A stretch of 29,970 nucleotides of DNA, from the NCBI GenBank assembly GCA_041649995.1, contig JBAZMA010000019.1, forward strand, positions 1 through 29,970. The letters are read 5' to 3'. Below, piece after piece: positions 7,749 through 15,041 of the stretch. The stretch's first letter is position 1, and every line of letters begins with the position of its first letter. The notes beneath the pieces were generated by a model that was given only the letters and a program-made list of their open reading frames with translations, made no database searches and was not told the origin of the DNA. Source of the DNA: JBAZMA01 sp041649995. GTDB taxonomy: Bacteria > Omnitrophota > Gorgyraeia > Velamenicoccales > Velamenicoccaceae. The translations under genes and the position numbers were made by a program.

Positions 7749-8306
7749 TCACCACACGCGTTCGGCCGGCCTCCTCTTGTCTGCGTCGTCGATTTCCATC
7801 CCAAACGTCGCGACCCACATCGCGTTGAGGATGGCGGCGAACAGACTCCAGATGGCGTACGGCATGTACACCCCAAAGCTGATCCAATGCGACTCGACGG
7901 CAAACAGGACGACGACCGCGACTGCCGAGCCGAAGATGACGATAGCATCGAGCAGCGCAACGATCACGTTGCGGGACCCGAAGAACAGGCGCGTCCACAT
8001 CACGTTGGCGGCCAGGTTGACGACCAGCAGCGACATGATGGCCTGGTACATGGTCGACGCCACGGCGGTCGCGTCGACGGATTTGATGAAGAAGATGCCG
8101 GCCACGATGATGCACGCGTAGAGCAGAGGCCAGATGAGCTGGAAGACCCAGCTGGGCGGTGCGATCCAGAGCGGCCAGCGCCGCTCGCGCTTCTTGGTCT
8201 TGTTCCGGTACCACACGATGTCCGCCACGTTCGGCACGGACAATATGATCGGGTATGCCACCACGATGGCGAACAGCGCTGAAAACCACAGATTCACTAC
8301 GAGCAT
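7749..8306 (-). CDS. TspO/MBR family protein (tryptophan-rich sensory / translocator protein)
   Basis: TspO proteins are small five-span membrane proteins that bind cholesterol and porphyrins in the mitochondrial outer membrane or bacterial membrane. The ATG at 8306-8304 gives 185 aa, close to the usual 150-190. The family signatures are visible: the loop/helix-2 motif PPSWVFQLIWPLLY at residues 50-63, NLAANVMWTRLFFG in the middle, and PYAIWSLFAAILNAMW near 149-164, which matches the conserved PY.W..FA..LN..W. Five hydrophobic segments can be traced. An upstream extension of the frame contains no membrane sequence and crosses the promoter shared with the gene at 8414. The family call is secure. 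What a virus uses it for (host mitochondrial or sterol/haem handling) is inference. Confidence 0.88.
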   Translation of the reverse strand: MLVVNLWFSALFAIVVAYPIILSVPNVADIVWYRNKTKKRERRWPLWIAPPSWVFQLIWPLLYACIIVAGIFFIKSVDATAVASTMYQAIMSLLVVNLAANVMWTRLFFGSRNVIVALLDAIVIFGSAVAVVVLFAVESHWISFGVYMPYAIWSLFAAILNAMWVATFGMEIDDADKRRPAERVW

Positions 8307-8413
8307 TGTCGCAATAGTCGTAAAACGAGACGACGCCGGCGCGCACGTGCCATTGCCGAGTTGCGGCGTTTTCTTCTGCGAGGCGACACGGGAAGGAATT
8401 TTCAGACGCCGCA

Positions 8414-9184
8414 ATGACCGCGACTCGCAATCTCGTGTCGGATGCTCGGCCGCACGCCATGGTGCAGATGCCAACGCCGGAAATCACGCACATCGTTGCG
8501 CCAGAGATGACGCGCACCCAGGTCGCGGTGCGGTTCGGTGCCATGCTGACGCTGTGCACCGCGTCGATCGTGGCCGTGCACGTGGTGCACCGCGCGACGG
8601 GCCGGCCAGAGTGGCACACGACGGTCGGGCTGTACGGCGCCATCGTCGTGATGACCATGCCGTACATCCGCGGTCTCGTGTCGGACGGACCGGCGCTCCT
8701 GGCATCCACGACGGTGGGCGTTGCGTGCGCACTGTACGTGGCAGCCGACGCGTTGCCGCGCCCGTACGCGCAGTCCGCGAGCATCGTGCGCATAATCGCA
8801 AACCAGCTGTTGTGTACCGCGGTGACCGAGCCGGGTGGAAGTTCCGTGCTCCCCACGCTCGCCGGGGGTCTGCAGTCGATCGCGCTGTGGGAGGTCACCG
8901 GCGCATCCGTCTTGGCGATCGCGACCATCGGAATTCCGGAGCTGGTGTGCGTTGCCGACTCCGTCGGTCGGTGCATCATCGCCGGAGTGTGGTGGCGCTG
9001 GCGTCGGACGCGGACCGGCGAGATTGCCGTGTTCGTCTGTGCCATGTGCTGGCTCGGCGAGATCGCGCTGGCGCGCACGCTCGACGCGCTCGTCGGTCGG
9101 TGTCCCCCGTACGCCGCACTGCTCCAGCACTCGGGCGTGTGTGGCATCGCGATCACCGTCGCCATGCTGGCTGTCGAAGTGTAA
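8414..9184 (+). CDS. Multi-span membrane protein, 256 aa, paralog 1
   Basis: The ATG at 8414 (GCAATGACCGCG) gives a protein with several hydrophobic segments: residues about 40-58, 70-83, 92-110, 150-173 and 195-212, and the extreme C-terminus. It contains the basic patch GVWWRWRR between spans and a C-terminal motif CPPYAALLQHSGVCGIAITV. Both motifs, plus GPALLASTTVGVAC, recur in the next gene at 9233. I do not recognise the family. It diverges from the TspO gene across about 107 bases and is followed 48 bases later by its paralog on the same strand. Confidence 0.82.
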   Translation: MTATRNLVSDARPHAMVQMPTPEITHIVAPEMTRTQVAVRFGAMLTLCTASIVAVHVVHRATGRPEWHTTVGLYGAIVVMTMPYIRGLVSDGPALLASTTVGVACALYVAADALPRPYAQSASIVRIIANQLLCTAVTEPGGSSVLPTLAGGLQSIALWEVTGASVLAIATIGIPELVCVADSVGRCIIAGVWWRWRRTRTGEIAVFVCAMCWLGEIALARTLDALVGRCPPYAALLQHSGVCGIAITVAMLAVEV

Positions 9185-9232
9185 AAAACGCGCGAATTGG
9201 ATTTTGAAAAAAAACCAACAACAGAAAGTAAC

Positions 9233-10090
9233 ATGACCGTGGGGGCGGCAACACACAAATTCGCGTCGGGGGTGGTGGCACACGTCGTCCAGCAAATACG
9301 CCCAGCCGGTGCCCAGCGCCGCCTGGCGCAGCAACAGCCCGCGTCGATGTCGCGTGTGCAATTCACTGTGCGGTTCGTGGCGATGGTCGCCGCGTGCAGC
9401 GCGTCGATCATGGCGATCTTTGCGGTCCGCTGCGCGACTGCGCGGCCCGTGTGGTTCGTGCTCGTCGAGCTGTTTGGCATGTTCGCCGTGGCGGCGATGC
9501 CGTCGACCCGCGGCATCACCGTCGACGGGCCGGCGCTTCAGGCATGCACCACGGTGGGCGTGGCGTGTTCCTTCTACGTGTTCGCGGACGCGATGCCGTC
9601 GCTGTTCGTCAAGTCGGCGAGCGGCGTCACCGCGTGCATCATGCGCGTGGTTGCGAACCACCTGATCTGCACTGCCGTGGTCGAACCGCTTGGCGGGCCG
9701 CTGCTCCCGTCCCGCGGCGGCGGGGTTCGGCCGGTCGCGCTCTGGGGATTCACCGCGGCCACGCTGGCGTCCATCGTGATCCTCGGCGCCGGGGAACTGC
9801 CGTGCGTCGCCGATACCGTCGTGCGGTGCATCACCGCCGGGGTGTGGTGGCGCTGGCGTCGCTCGAGCGGGCGCGAGATGGTCGCGTTCATCTTCTGCAC
9901 GTGCTGCATGGCGGCGGTCGCCGGCGCGCGCATGCTCGATCTGCTCGTCGCACTCGGCGCGGAGGATGTGACATGTCCCCCGTATGGCGCACTGCTCCAG
10001 CAGTCGGGAGTGTGCGGCGTCGCGTTCATCGCGGCCGTGTTGGCCGATGGGACGGTATCGCATGGGACGCCGTTGGCAACCGGACCGTGA
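9233..10090 (+). CDS. Multi-span membrane protein, 285 aa, paralog 2
   Basis: This is a tandem paralog of the gene at 8414. Shared landmarks in the same order are VRFxAM, GPALQACTTVGVACSFYVFA, a span, GVWWRWRR and CPPYGALLQQSGVCGVAFI. The ATG at 9233 follows an A-rich leader (GAAAAAAAACCAACAACAG). The earlier in-frame TTG is not needed. It has a longer N-terminal cytosolic-type tail of about 40 residues and a nine-residue acidic insertion (GAEDVT region) before the last motif. Function is unknown. The duplication and the neighbouring TspO point to a membrane-remodelling or envelope role, which is inference. Confidence 0.82.
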   Translation: MTVGAATHKFASGVVAHVVQQIRPAGAQRRLAQQQPASMSRVQFTVRFVAMVAACSASIMAIFAVRCATARPVWFVLVELFGMFAVAAMPSTRGITVDGPALQACTTVGVACSFYVFADAMPSLFVKSASGVTACIMRVVANHLICTAVVEPLGGPLLPSRGGGVRPVALWGFTAATLASIVILGAGELPCVADTVVRCITAGVWWRWRRSSGREMVAFIFCTCCMAAVAGARMLDLLVALGAEDVTCPPYGALLQQSGVCGVAFIAAVLADGTVSHGTPLATGP

Positions 10091-10165
10091 AAACAATGAG
10101 GGGCGGTCGGCATCAAACCGGCGAAATTAGCAGAACCCGCAATTTCAGCCAGTGGCACAAGGCTT

Positions 10166-10178
10166 CGGCTACCAGCCG
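10166..10178. repeat. Short perfect hairpin CGGCT-ACC-AGCCG
   Basis: This five-base perfect inverted repeat with a three-base loop lies 76 bases after the membrane-protein gene and about 200 bases before the Fanzor-like gene. It could be a transcript-end structure of the upstream gene or part of the left end of the Fanzor element. IS200/IS605-type elements have subterminal hairpins, but nothing here settles it. Confidence 0.3.
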
Positions 10179-10276
10179 CACGATCGCCCATTCACAAGAA
10201 ATAATGAGATTGATAACAGCCGTCGCAATTGGACATGACCGAATGTTGGTGAACGTGTTTGGCTCCAATTGACCGG

Positions 10277-10338
10277 ATTTTATTATAAAAGGACGGAAAA
10301 GCGCGAAGGTGTGTGGACAAAACAAAAGATTATATAAG
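10277..10338 (+). promoter_or_regulatory. TATA-like promoter elements of the Fanzor-like gene
   Basis: Two TATA-like blocks precede the ATG at 10372: TTTTATTATAAAAGG around 10278-10292 and TATATAAG at 10331-10338, the latter 33 bases before the ATG. They are embedded in the 281-base gap after the gene ending at 10090. That gap shows no convincing reading frame. Confidence 0.5.
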
Positions 10339-10371
10339 CGACGCAAACCGGCGGAAAAAAAATCCGTCTGA

Positions 10372-12240
10372 ATGGGCAAATACGTCTCCAAGAAACCGAC
10401 GCCGTTCTGGACCCCCGCGAGCGTGCGTGTGGCCGCGCTGCTGTGGGCACCCGACGGGCGGCATCCCGACCCGGCGGCGGGCGCGCCTGTCGCAGCGGCG
10501 GTGGTCGGTGCGGCGCGCGAGCGGGCGCGCGTCGAGCGAGAGACCGTCGGGAAGCGGGCGGCGGCCTCGAGCGCGGGCGGGTTGGCGAAGAAGAGAGCGG
10601 AGCTCGAGAGCGGCCTCGCCGAGCGCGCCGGTGACGAGACCGCGCAACACGAGTTTGTGGAACGAGTCCTGCGGATGGAACATAAATCGGCTGCACTCTG
10701 CGCGCACAAAAAGGAGAAAGCCGATGCAGGTATGCGGTCCCGGAAGCTGCGGATCTACCCAACACTGGCGCAGAAAGCCATCATCGCCGATTGGCTCGAG
10801 GCCACGCGGATCACCAAGAACGTGATCGTCGAGCAGATCAACGAAAGCCACAACTACGAGATATCGCACCTGCGCCAACGGGTCACCCTCGCCGACGGTC
10901 CGACCCACCACGACCACCTACCAGCGCGGCTGCGGAGCGTGCCACGGGATGTGATCGACCAAGCGATCCGGGACTGCGCCAAGGACTGCACCACGCGACT
11001 CGCACAGCTGAAAGCTGCAACGCGCAGACGCGTCTACCGGACGCACTTCCGGGCGATGCGCATTCGTGGGGACGACGAGCTGGTCCGGAAGGAGCACAAG
11101 GTCATCGAGGCCGAGATCAAGCGCGAGGTCGGCCGGATCAAGGCGACGTGGAAGTTCGCATTCCGGAACAAGCACGAGCCCCGCGAATCGATGATGCTCT
11201 CGCGCAGGTTCCTCAACAGAACACGGCCCGAACCCAAGACCCGCGGATTCGCCGAGCTCTTCGGTGGTCCGACCAACCGCATGGTCATGGTGACCGAAGC
11301 GGATGTGCGGGATGCTGCAACCGGTGCCCGCATCGGTTCGGGTCTTCCGGTCGAGTTCTACAGCGACTGCCGGCTGGTACACGAGAAGGCGACGGGCACA
11401 TACTTCATGTGTGTACCCAACGCAATGTCGGTGCACATCACCGCACCACGGCCGAGGGTGCCCGTCGTGATCTCGATCGACCCCGGCGTCCGGACCTTCG
11501 CGACGTGCTACAACCCGACCGCGGGAACGTTCACCGAGCACGGCAGGTCGGGTCCGTTCGAGGCCGTCGGCCGGACGACCCGGACCACCACGACCAGATG
11601 GAAGGCCGACTGCAGGACGTGGGGCGTCGGGGCGTCGATCACGTTCCTGAAGCGCAAGGCCGCCCGCGTCGAGGTCCGGGCCGCGGCAGACCGGGCGAAG
11701 GCCGAGCGCGCGGCGGCTCGACCGGGGGCGCCAGAGCTCGAGCACCGCGCCGCCGTGCGCGAGCGGCGCAAGCTCGTCCGCAAGGCCAGACGCAAGCGGC
11801 GCGCCGCGGCGCGCATCCGCAAGCGCTCGCGGGACCTCGTCGCCGACATGCACTGGCGCCTCGCCGTCGAGCTCTGCCGCACCGCCGACCTCATCCTCCT
11901 CCCCGACTTCCGGCCCTCGAACAAAGTGCCCAAGGTCGACCCGACCGGCAGACTCCGGCGCCTCGGCAAGAACACGGTCACCAGGATGCTCGGCCAAGCG
12001 CACGCGATGTTCAAGGCGCGCCTGCAGTCCAAGGCCGAAGAATACGGCGTCCGCGTCGAGATCGTCCGAGAGGACTACACGAGCAAAACGTGCGGAACCT
12101 GCGGCCACATCTGGAACGACCTGCATTCGCAGCACGTCTTCCGCTGTCCAACGTGCGGATGGACGCTCGGCCGGGATATGAACGGCGCCCGCAACGTCCT
12201 CATCCGTCACATCGCAGACTCTGGTCTGCGCATCAACTGA
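10372..12240 (+). CDS. Fanzor/TnpB-family RNA-guided DNA endonuclease, 622 aa
   Basis: TnpB and its eukaryotic relatives, the Fanzors, are RuvC nucleases guided by an omega-RNA from the 3-prime end of their element. Residues 1-120 are an Ala/Arg-rich extension. The TnpB-like part begins near M121 with RKLRIYPTLAQ. RuvC-I is VISIDPGVRTFATCYNP with D370. RuvC-II reads LILLPDF with proline 511 where bacterial TnpB has the catalytic glutamate. A zinc ribbon has C574, C577, C592 and C595. RuvC-III is GRDMNGARN with D602. E567, in VREDYTSKTCG, could replace the missing glutamate; this relocation is described for Fanzors. An alternative is a TnpB with an inactivated site, but all other motifs are intact. 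No TnpA or serine recombinase is adjacent. At 622 aa it is longer than typical TnpB (about 400), as Fanzors often are. Confidence 0.85.
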   Translation: MGKYVSKKPTPFWTPASVRVAALLWAPDGRHPDPAAGAPVAAAVVGAARERARVERETVGKRAAASSAGGLAKKRAELESGLAERAGDETAQHEFVERVLRMEHKSAALCAHKKEKADAGMRSRKLRIYPTLAQKAIIADWLEATRITKNVIVEQINESHNYEISHLRQRVTLADGPTHHDHLPARLRSVPRDVIDQAIRDCAKDCTTRLAQLKAATRRRVYRTHFRAMRIRGDDELVRKEHKVIEAEIKREVGRIKATWKFAFRNKHEPRESMMLSRRFLNRTRPEPKTRGFAELFGGPTNRMVMVTEADVRDAATGARIGSGLPVEFYSDCRLVHEKATGTYFMCVPNAMSVHITAPRPRVPVVISIDPGVRTFATCYNPTAGTFTEHGRSGPFEAVGRTTRTTTTRWKADCRTWGVGASITFLKRKAARVEVRAAADRAKAERAAARPGAPELEHRAAVRERRKLVRKARRKRRAAARIRKRSRDLVADMHWRLAVELCRTADLILLPDFRPSNKVPKVDPTGRLRRLGKNTVTRMLGQAHAMFKARLQSKAEEYGVRVEIVREDYTSKTCGTCGHIWNDLHSQHVFRCPTCGWTLGRDMNGARNVLIRHIADSGLRIN

Positions 12241-12400
12241 GGAGGGAAACCTCCGTGTCCCGACCTACCGGGAGATGAAAATAGGTTCGTTACCGTTCGC
12301 TAGACGCGGATCAACGGAAACAGCGCCATCCGGACCCCTCGCCACAGTGGGGCCGGACGTGAAAAAGTGCCGTTCGTCTGATCTTGTGAACTGACGAGAG
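12241..12400 (+). ncRNA. Candidate omega-RNA / structured 3-prime end of the Fanzor element
   Basis: Starting at the base after the Fanzor stop codon there are four hairpins in 160 bases: GGAGG-GAAA-CCTCC (12241-12254, a GNRA tetraloop); TCCCG-ACCTAC-CGGGA (12258-12273); TCCGG-A-CCCC paired with GGGG-CCGGA (12329-12357, nine pairs with one bulge); and TCGTC paired with GACGA (12374-12397). Omega-RNAs of TnpB and Fanzor lie at the 3-prime end of the nuclease gene and overlap it. Position, strand and structure fit. The exact ends and any guide segment cannot be read from sequence alone. Stretches 12401-12613 show no further clear structure or gene. Confidence 0.55.
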
Positions 12401-12613
12401 TTTCCTCACGTCACAAAGAATCTAATAGTAGGGGGATGCAATACAGACACCTTTTTTTGCCATCCACCAGAGTGCAATGTCGGCCAGTTCGTGAATTTTC
12501 AATGCGAGACCCCCCCCCTCAGCGCCGCCCGCTGTGTATCTGCCAAGTCATTCAAAAAAATATCTCCGGTCAACCAATTTACGGATATTTTTTGCAATAA
12601 AATAAAAACGACA
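12401..12613. other. Non-coding spacer, right flank of the Fanzor locus
   Basis: There is no convincing reading frame. The frame of the next gene extends back to 12491, but that part is not protein-like. The spacer contains a T7 run near 12452-12458, a C8 run near 12511-12518, and an A/T-rich block just before the ATG at 12614 (TTTTTTGCAATAAAATAAAAACG, cited here as separate T6 and AATAAAATAAAAA parts). The right end of the Fanzor element should fall in or before this interval, but I see no terminal repeat. Confidence 0.4.
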
Positions 12614-13714
12614 ATGACCGCGACGAAACAATACATCACATTTGCCGGCCACAACGACAGGATTTACGTGGTCGATCTCGCCACACCCGCCATCGCGATG
12701 CCCGTCACCGAGGCGTCCGATCGCCCGTTCGCCTGGATGCGCGGCCGTGACGGCGCCGTGTCGCTGGTCGGGTTCCGGGGCATTCCGCGCGACTGGTACA
12801 CGTACCGCTACGTGCTCGCGGTGTGGACGCTGAAGACCCCGTGTTGCCCGGTCGAGCTGCAGTCGTACGTGATCTCCCGCCTCACGCCCATTGCCGGGGC
12901 GACCGTGGCAACGTCCGGCGAGTGGTTGGCGGTGCTCGACTGGAGCTTGCTGCACCGGCGCTACGTGTTGCGGATGACAGAGTTCTTCGGAACCGAGCAG
13001 TGCCGGACCAACACGGTGCACGTCGGCGGCAGCCAACCCCACGCACGCGGCGACACGCGCATGCGGCTCTCCATCGTCAACGATTGCGTGTACTGCGTCA
13101 CGCCCCTCTGCAGCGACTCGCTGCTGAGCGTCGTGAACCTCCGCCGGCCGTTCGAGCCCGCGCAGACGACACTCATCCCCGGGCCTCCGGGCGGACAACC
13201 GTCGACGCATGCGTTCCTGCGCAACGGCGATCTCATGGCCTACGTCGGGAACGACGGCATGCACGTCCGGCGCACGGCCGACGGCAAGACCGCGGACGGG
13301 GATTGGCCGGGGTCCGTCACGGGCGGCAGCACGGCTCCGACGCGGCTGGTGCGCATGTGCGACGGGTCGTTGCTGTGCATACACGACACGCGCACGACGC
13401 GTTGGACGACGATCGAGATGGCAGAGTCGCGGCGCGACGACCGGCCCGTCGCGGCGACGACCGTCGGGGTGGGCGCGCACTACACGTGGCGCGTGTCGTG
13501 CGACGGAGCGTTGGCGATCAGGTGGCCGGTGGCCACCGGCCTCGCGTCCATGACGGTCTTCGCGCCGCGGACGTGCACCGCCCCGCGCGAGCTCGTGGTG
13601 CCGCTGGACGCTGGCGGAAATTTCGTCGCATGGTCAAAGTGGACGGGAGCGTGGGTGGCGCTTAACACGGCCACGGCCAGGCCGCTCGCGACGATCGTGC
13701 CGAGCACTTGGTGA
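12614..13714 (+). CDS. Hypothetical protein, possible beta-propeller, 366 aa
   Basis: The ATG at 12614 follows AATAAAATAAAAACGACA, a leader like others in the window. The protein reads as successive short blade-like units, each with a beta strand ending in a hydrophobic-aromatic or D/W step: DRIYVVDLATPAIAM, YVLAVWTLKTPC, WLAVLDWSLLHRRYVLRM, CVYCVTPLCSDSLLSVVNL, DLMAYVGNDGMHVRRT, GSLLCIHDTRTTRWTTIEM, and WSKWTGAWVALNTATARPLA. This spacing (about 45-55 residues) resembles WD40/PQQ/kelch-like propellers, but I cannot assign a named repeat family. No signal peptide or span is present. It lies between the Fanzor locus and the F-box array on the same strand. A substrate-adaptor role with the F-box proteins is speculative. 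Confidence 0.72.
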   Translation: MTATKQYITFAGHNDRIYVVDLATPAIAMPVTEASDRPFAWMRGRDGAVSLVGFRGIPRDWYTYRYVLAVWTLKTPCCPVELQSYVISRLTPIAGATVATSGEWLAVLDWSLLHRRYVLRMTEFFGTEQCRTNTVHVGGSQPHARGDTRMRLSIVNDCVYCVTPLCSDSLLSVVNLRRPFEPAQTTLIPGPPGGQPSTHAFLRNGDLMAYVGNDGMHVRRTADGKTADGDWPGSVTGGSTAPTRLVRMCDGSLLCIHDTRTTRWTTIEMAESRRDDRPVAATTVGVGAHYTWRVSCDGALAIRWPVATGLASMTVFAPRTCTAPRELVVPLDAGGNFVAWSKWTGAWVALNTATARPLATIVPSTW

Positions 13715-13780
13715 AAAGTGGATGTTGTGCAAATCTTCGTGGCGTGATGTGTACGTGTGGGAAAAAACGGGTGAAATAAA

Positions 13781-14968
13781 ATGGCTGACATTGCAGACCG
13801 TACGCTGGTTGACGTGTTTGGGGCACTCGCACTCATCCATCCGCGGACGGTCATCGCGCTGACGTCGGTCGACCGTCGGTTCCGCGCGCTGGCAAATGCG
13901 CCGGAGGTGTGGCGGTGCATCGATGTCGGACGCTTGTTGAGTTCGAAGTTGTTCAGTTCGACCGGCGGCCCCGCGCTGGCCGATTTCCACCGCGTCCACG
14001 ACGAGCACATCAGATTCTGCGAGCTGTTCACCGGGTCGATGCCGTACGATTTTGCGTGTGTGCACTTCATCTCGCGCATGCCCAACTTGAGGCGCCTGAA
14101 AGTAAACGTACGCACCCCCACGGACATCGGTATGCTGGCCGAGCTTGCGCACCTTGAGGCACTCCACCTGTCCATCCTCGGAGATGGGCGCATTGCGCCC
14201 TCCGCGGTCAAGATCGACGTGCGGACGCTGAGACTCACGATCGTCGGCGTCTACCAGAACCCCAACGATCTCATGGCCATGTTTCCAAAGTTGACGCGTT
14301 TGCGCGTCGATGCGCACGTGGCGATCGCGGCGCCGCTACGACTCGCGGCCGCATCCAGTCTGGTATCGCTCGAACTCAACGAGATGCCGCTCGTTCCCGT
14401 GGAAATGCCGCGGCTGAAGCATGTCGGTTTCACCGTGCGACCTGGCCATGCCCGGTGGATGGCCGATCTTTGTCCGAACATCGTTTCCGCAAAGGTGCTC
14501 GCCTCGGAATTCGCGAGGCCGGACGAGGAATCCATCGTGACCGCGTTGTGGGATGTGGAGCACTGTCCCGGTATGCGAACCATCGCAATCTCGCGCGCGG
14601 TGCTGTTTGCGCTGTGGTGGGATACGAAACACCGCACGATGCCGCCGCACATCACGGCGATCGTTGGATACGTCGACGACGACCGAATTCCCGTCACGGT
14701 GTCTGAGATCCGCATGGGGTTGCACACTTCGAATGACGCCGCAGTGAAAAGCGCACTGTCGTGCCGCCGGATAGTGCCCCCGGGCATCGAGATGGATCCC
14801 GGTGACGTGTGCGAGACGGACAACATCCCAACGATCTACATTCATGTGACACGCACACGACCTGCTTGGTTCTTGCGAAACGCGGCGTGGAACACGTTCG
14901 TCGGGTACATTCGCAATGTCAGATACGAAATCGCATCGTATTGCTTGGTGTTGCATGATCAACCCTGA
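13781..14968 (+). CDS. F-box / LRR-like protein 1, 395 aa
   Basis: F-box proteins link substrates to SCF ubiquitin ligases through Skp1. The N-terminus carries the F-box: LVDVFGALALIHPRTVIALT followed by SVDRRFRALANAPEVWRCID at residues about 9-48, with the usual L..I..L..V..RF..L...P..W pattern. After it come leucine-rich segments (MPNLRRLKVNVRT, LAHLEALHLSILG, FPKLTRLRVDAHV, ASSLVSLELNEMPL, MPRLKHVGF), compatible with irregular LRRs. The ATG at 13781 is preceded by GGTGAAATAAA, an A/T-rich leader. It is the first of four tandem F-box genes and the most diverged. Target specificity is unknown. Giant viruses of amoebae often carry many such genes. Confidence 0.82.
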   Translation: MADIADRTLVDVFGALALIHPRTVIALTSVDRRFRALANAPEVWRCIDVGRLLSSKLFSSTGGPALADFHRVHDEHIRFCELFTGSMPYDFACVHFISRMPNLRRLKVNVRTPTDIGMLAELAHLEALHLSILGDGRIAPSAVKIDVRTLRLTIVGVYQNPNDLMAMFPKLTRLRVDAHVAIAAPLRLAAASSLVSLELNEMPLVPVEMPRLKHVGFTVRPGHARWMADLCPNIVSAKVLASEFARPDEESIVTALWDVEHCPGMRTIAISRAVLFALWWDTKHRTMPPHITAIVGYVDDDRIPVTVSEIRMGLHTSNDAAVKSALSCRRIVPPGIEMDPGDVCETDNIPTIYIHVTRTRPAWFLRNAAWNTFVGYIRNVRYEIASYCLVLHDQP

Positions 14969-15019
14969 CGACGTGAAAAAAAACCCAAACCACACCCGCG
15001 TCGCCATTCCATCCAACCG

Positions 15020-15030
15020 GGATATAATAG
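15020..15030 (+). promoter_or_regulatory. TATA-like element before the second F-box gene
   Basis: GGATATAATAG lies 12 bases upstream of the ATG at 15042, within the 73-base spacer after the previous gene, which also contains an A8 run near 14977-14984. This close spacing is like the A/T-rich leaders of other genes here. Confidence 0.4.
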
Positions 15031-15041
15031 GGTGCTTGTGT

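Noticed and set aside
8402..10096. Long minus-strand open frame opposite the paralogous membrane-protein genes
   Set aside because: Composition is R/H/D-rich noise, while the plus strand carries two mutually homologous membrane proteins.
10918..12210. Minus-strand frame of about 430 codons opposite the Fanzor-like gene
   Set aside because: No recognisable motifs; the plus strand has complete RuvC and zinc-ribbon motifs.
10372..12240. Simple bacterial IS605 insertion
   Set aside because: RuvC-II lacks the TnpB glutamate, the protein is much longer than bacterial TnpB, a TATA-like promoter is present and no tnpA is adjacent.
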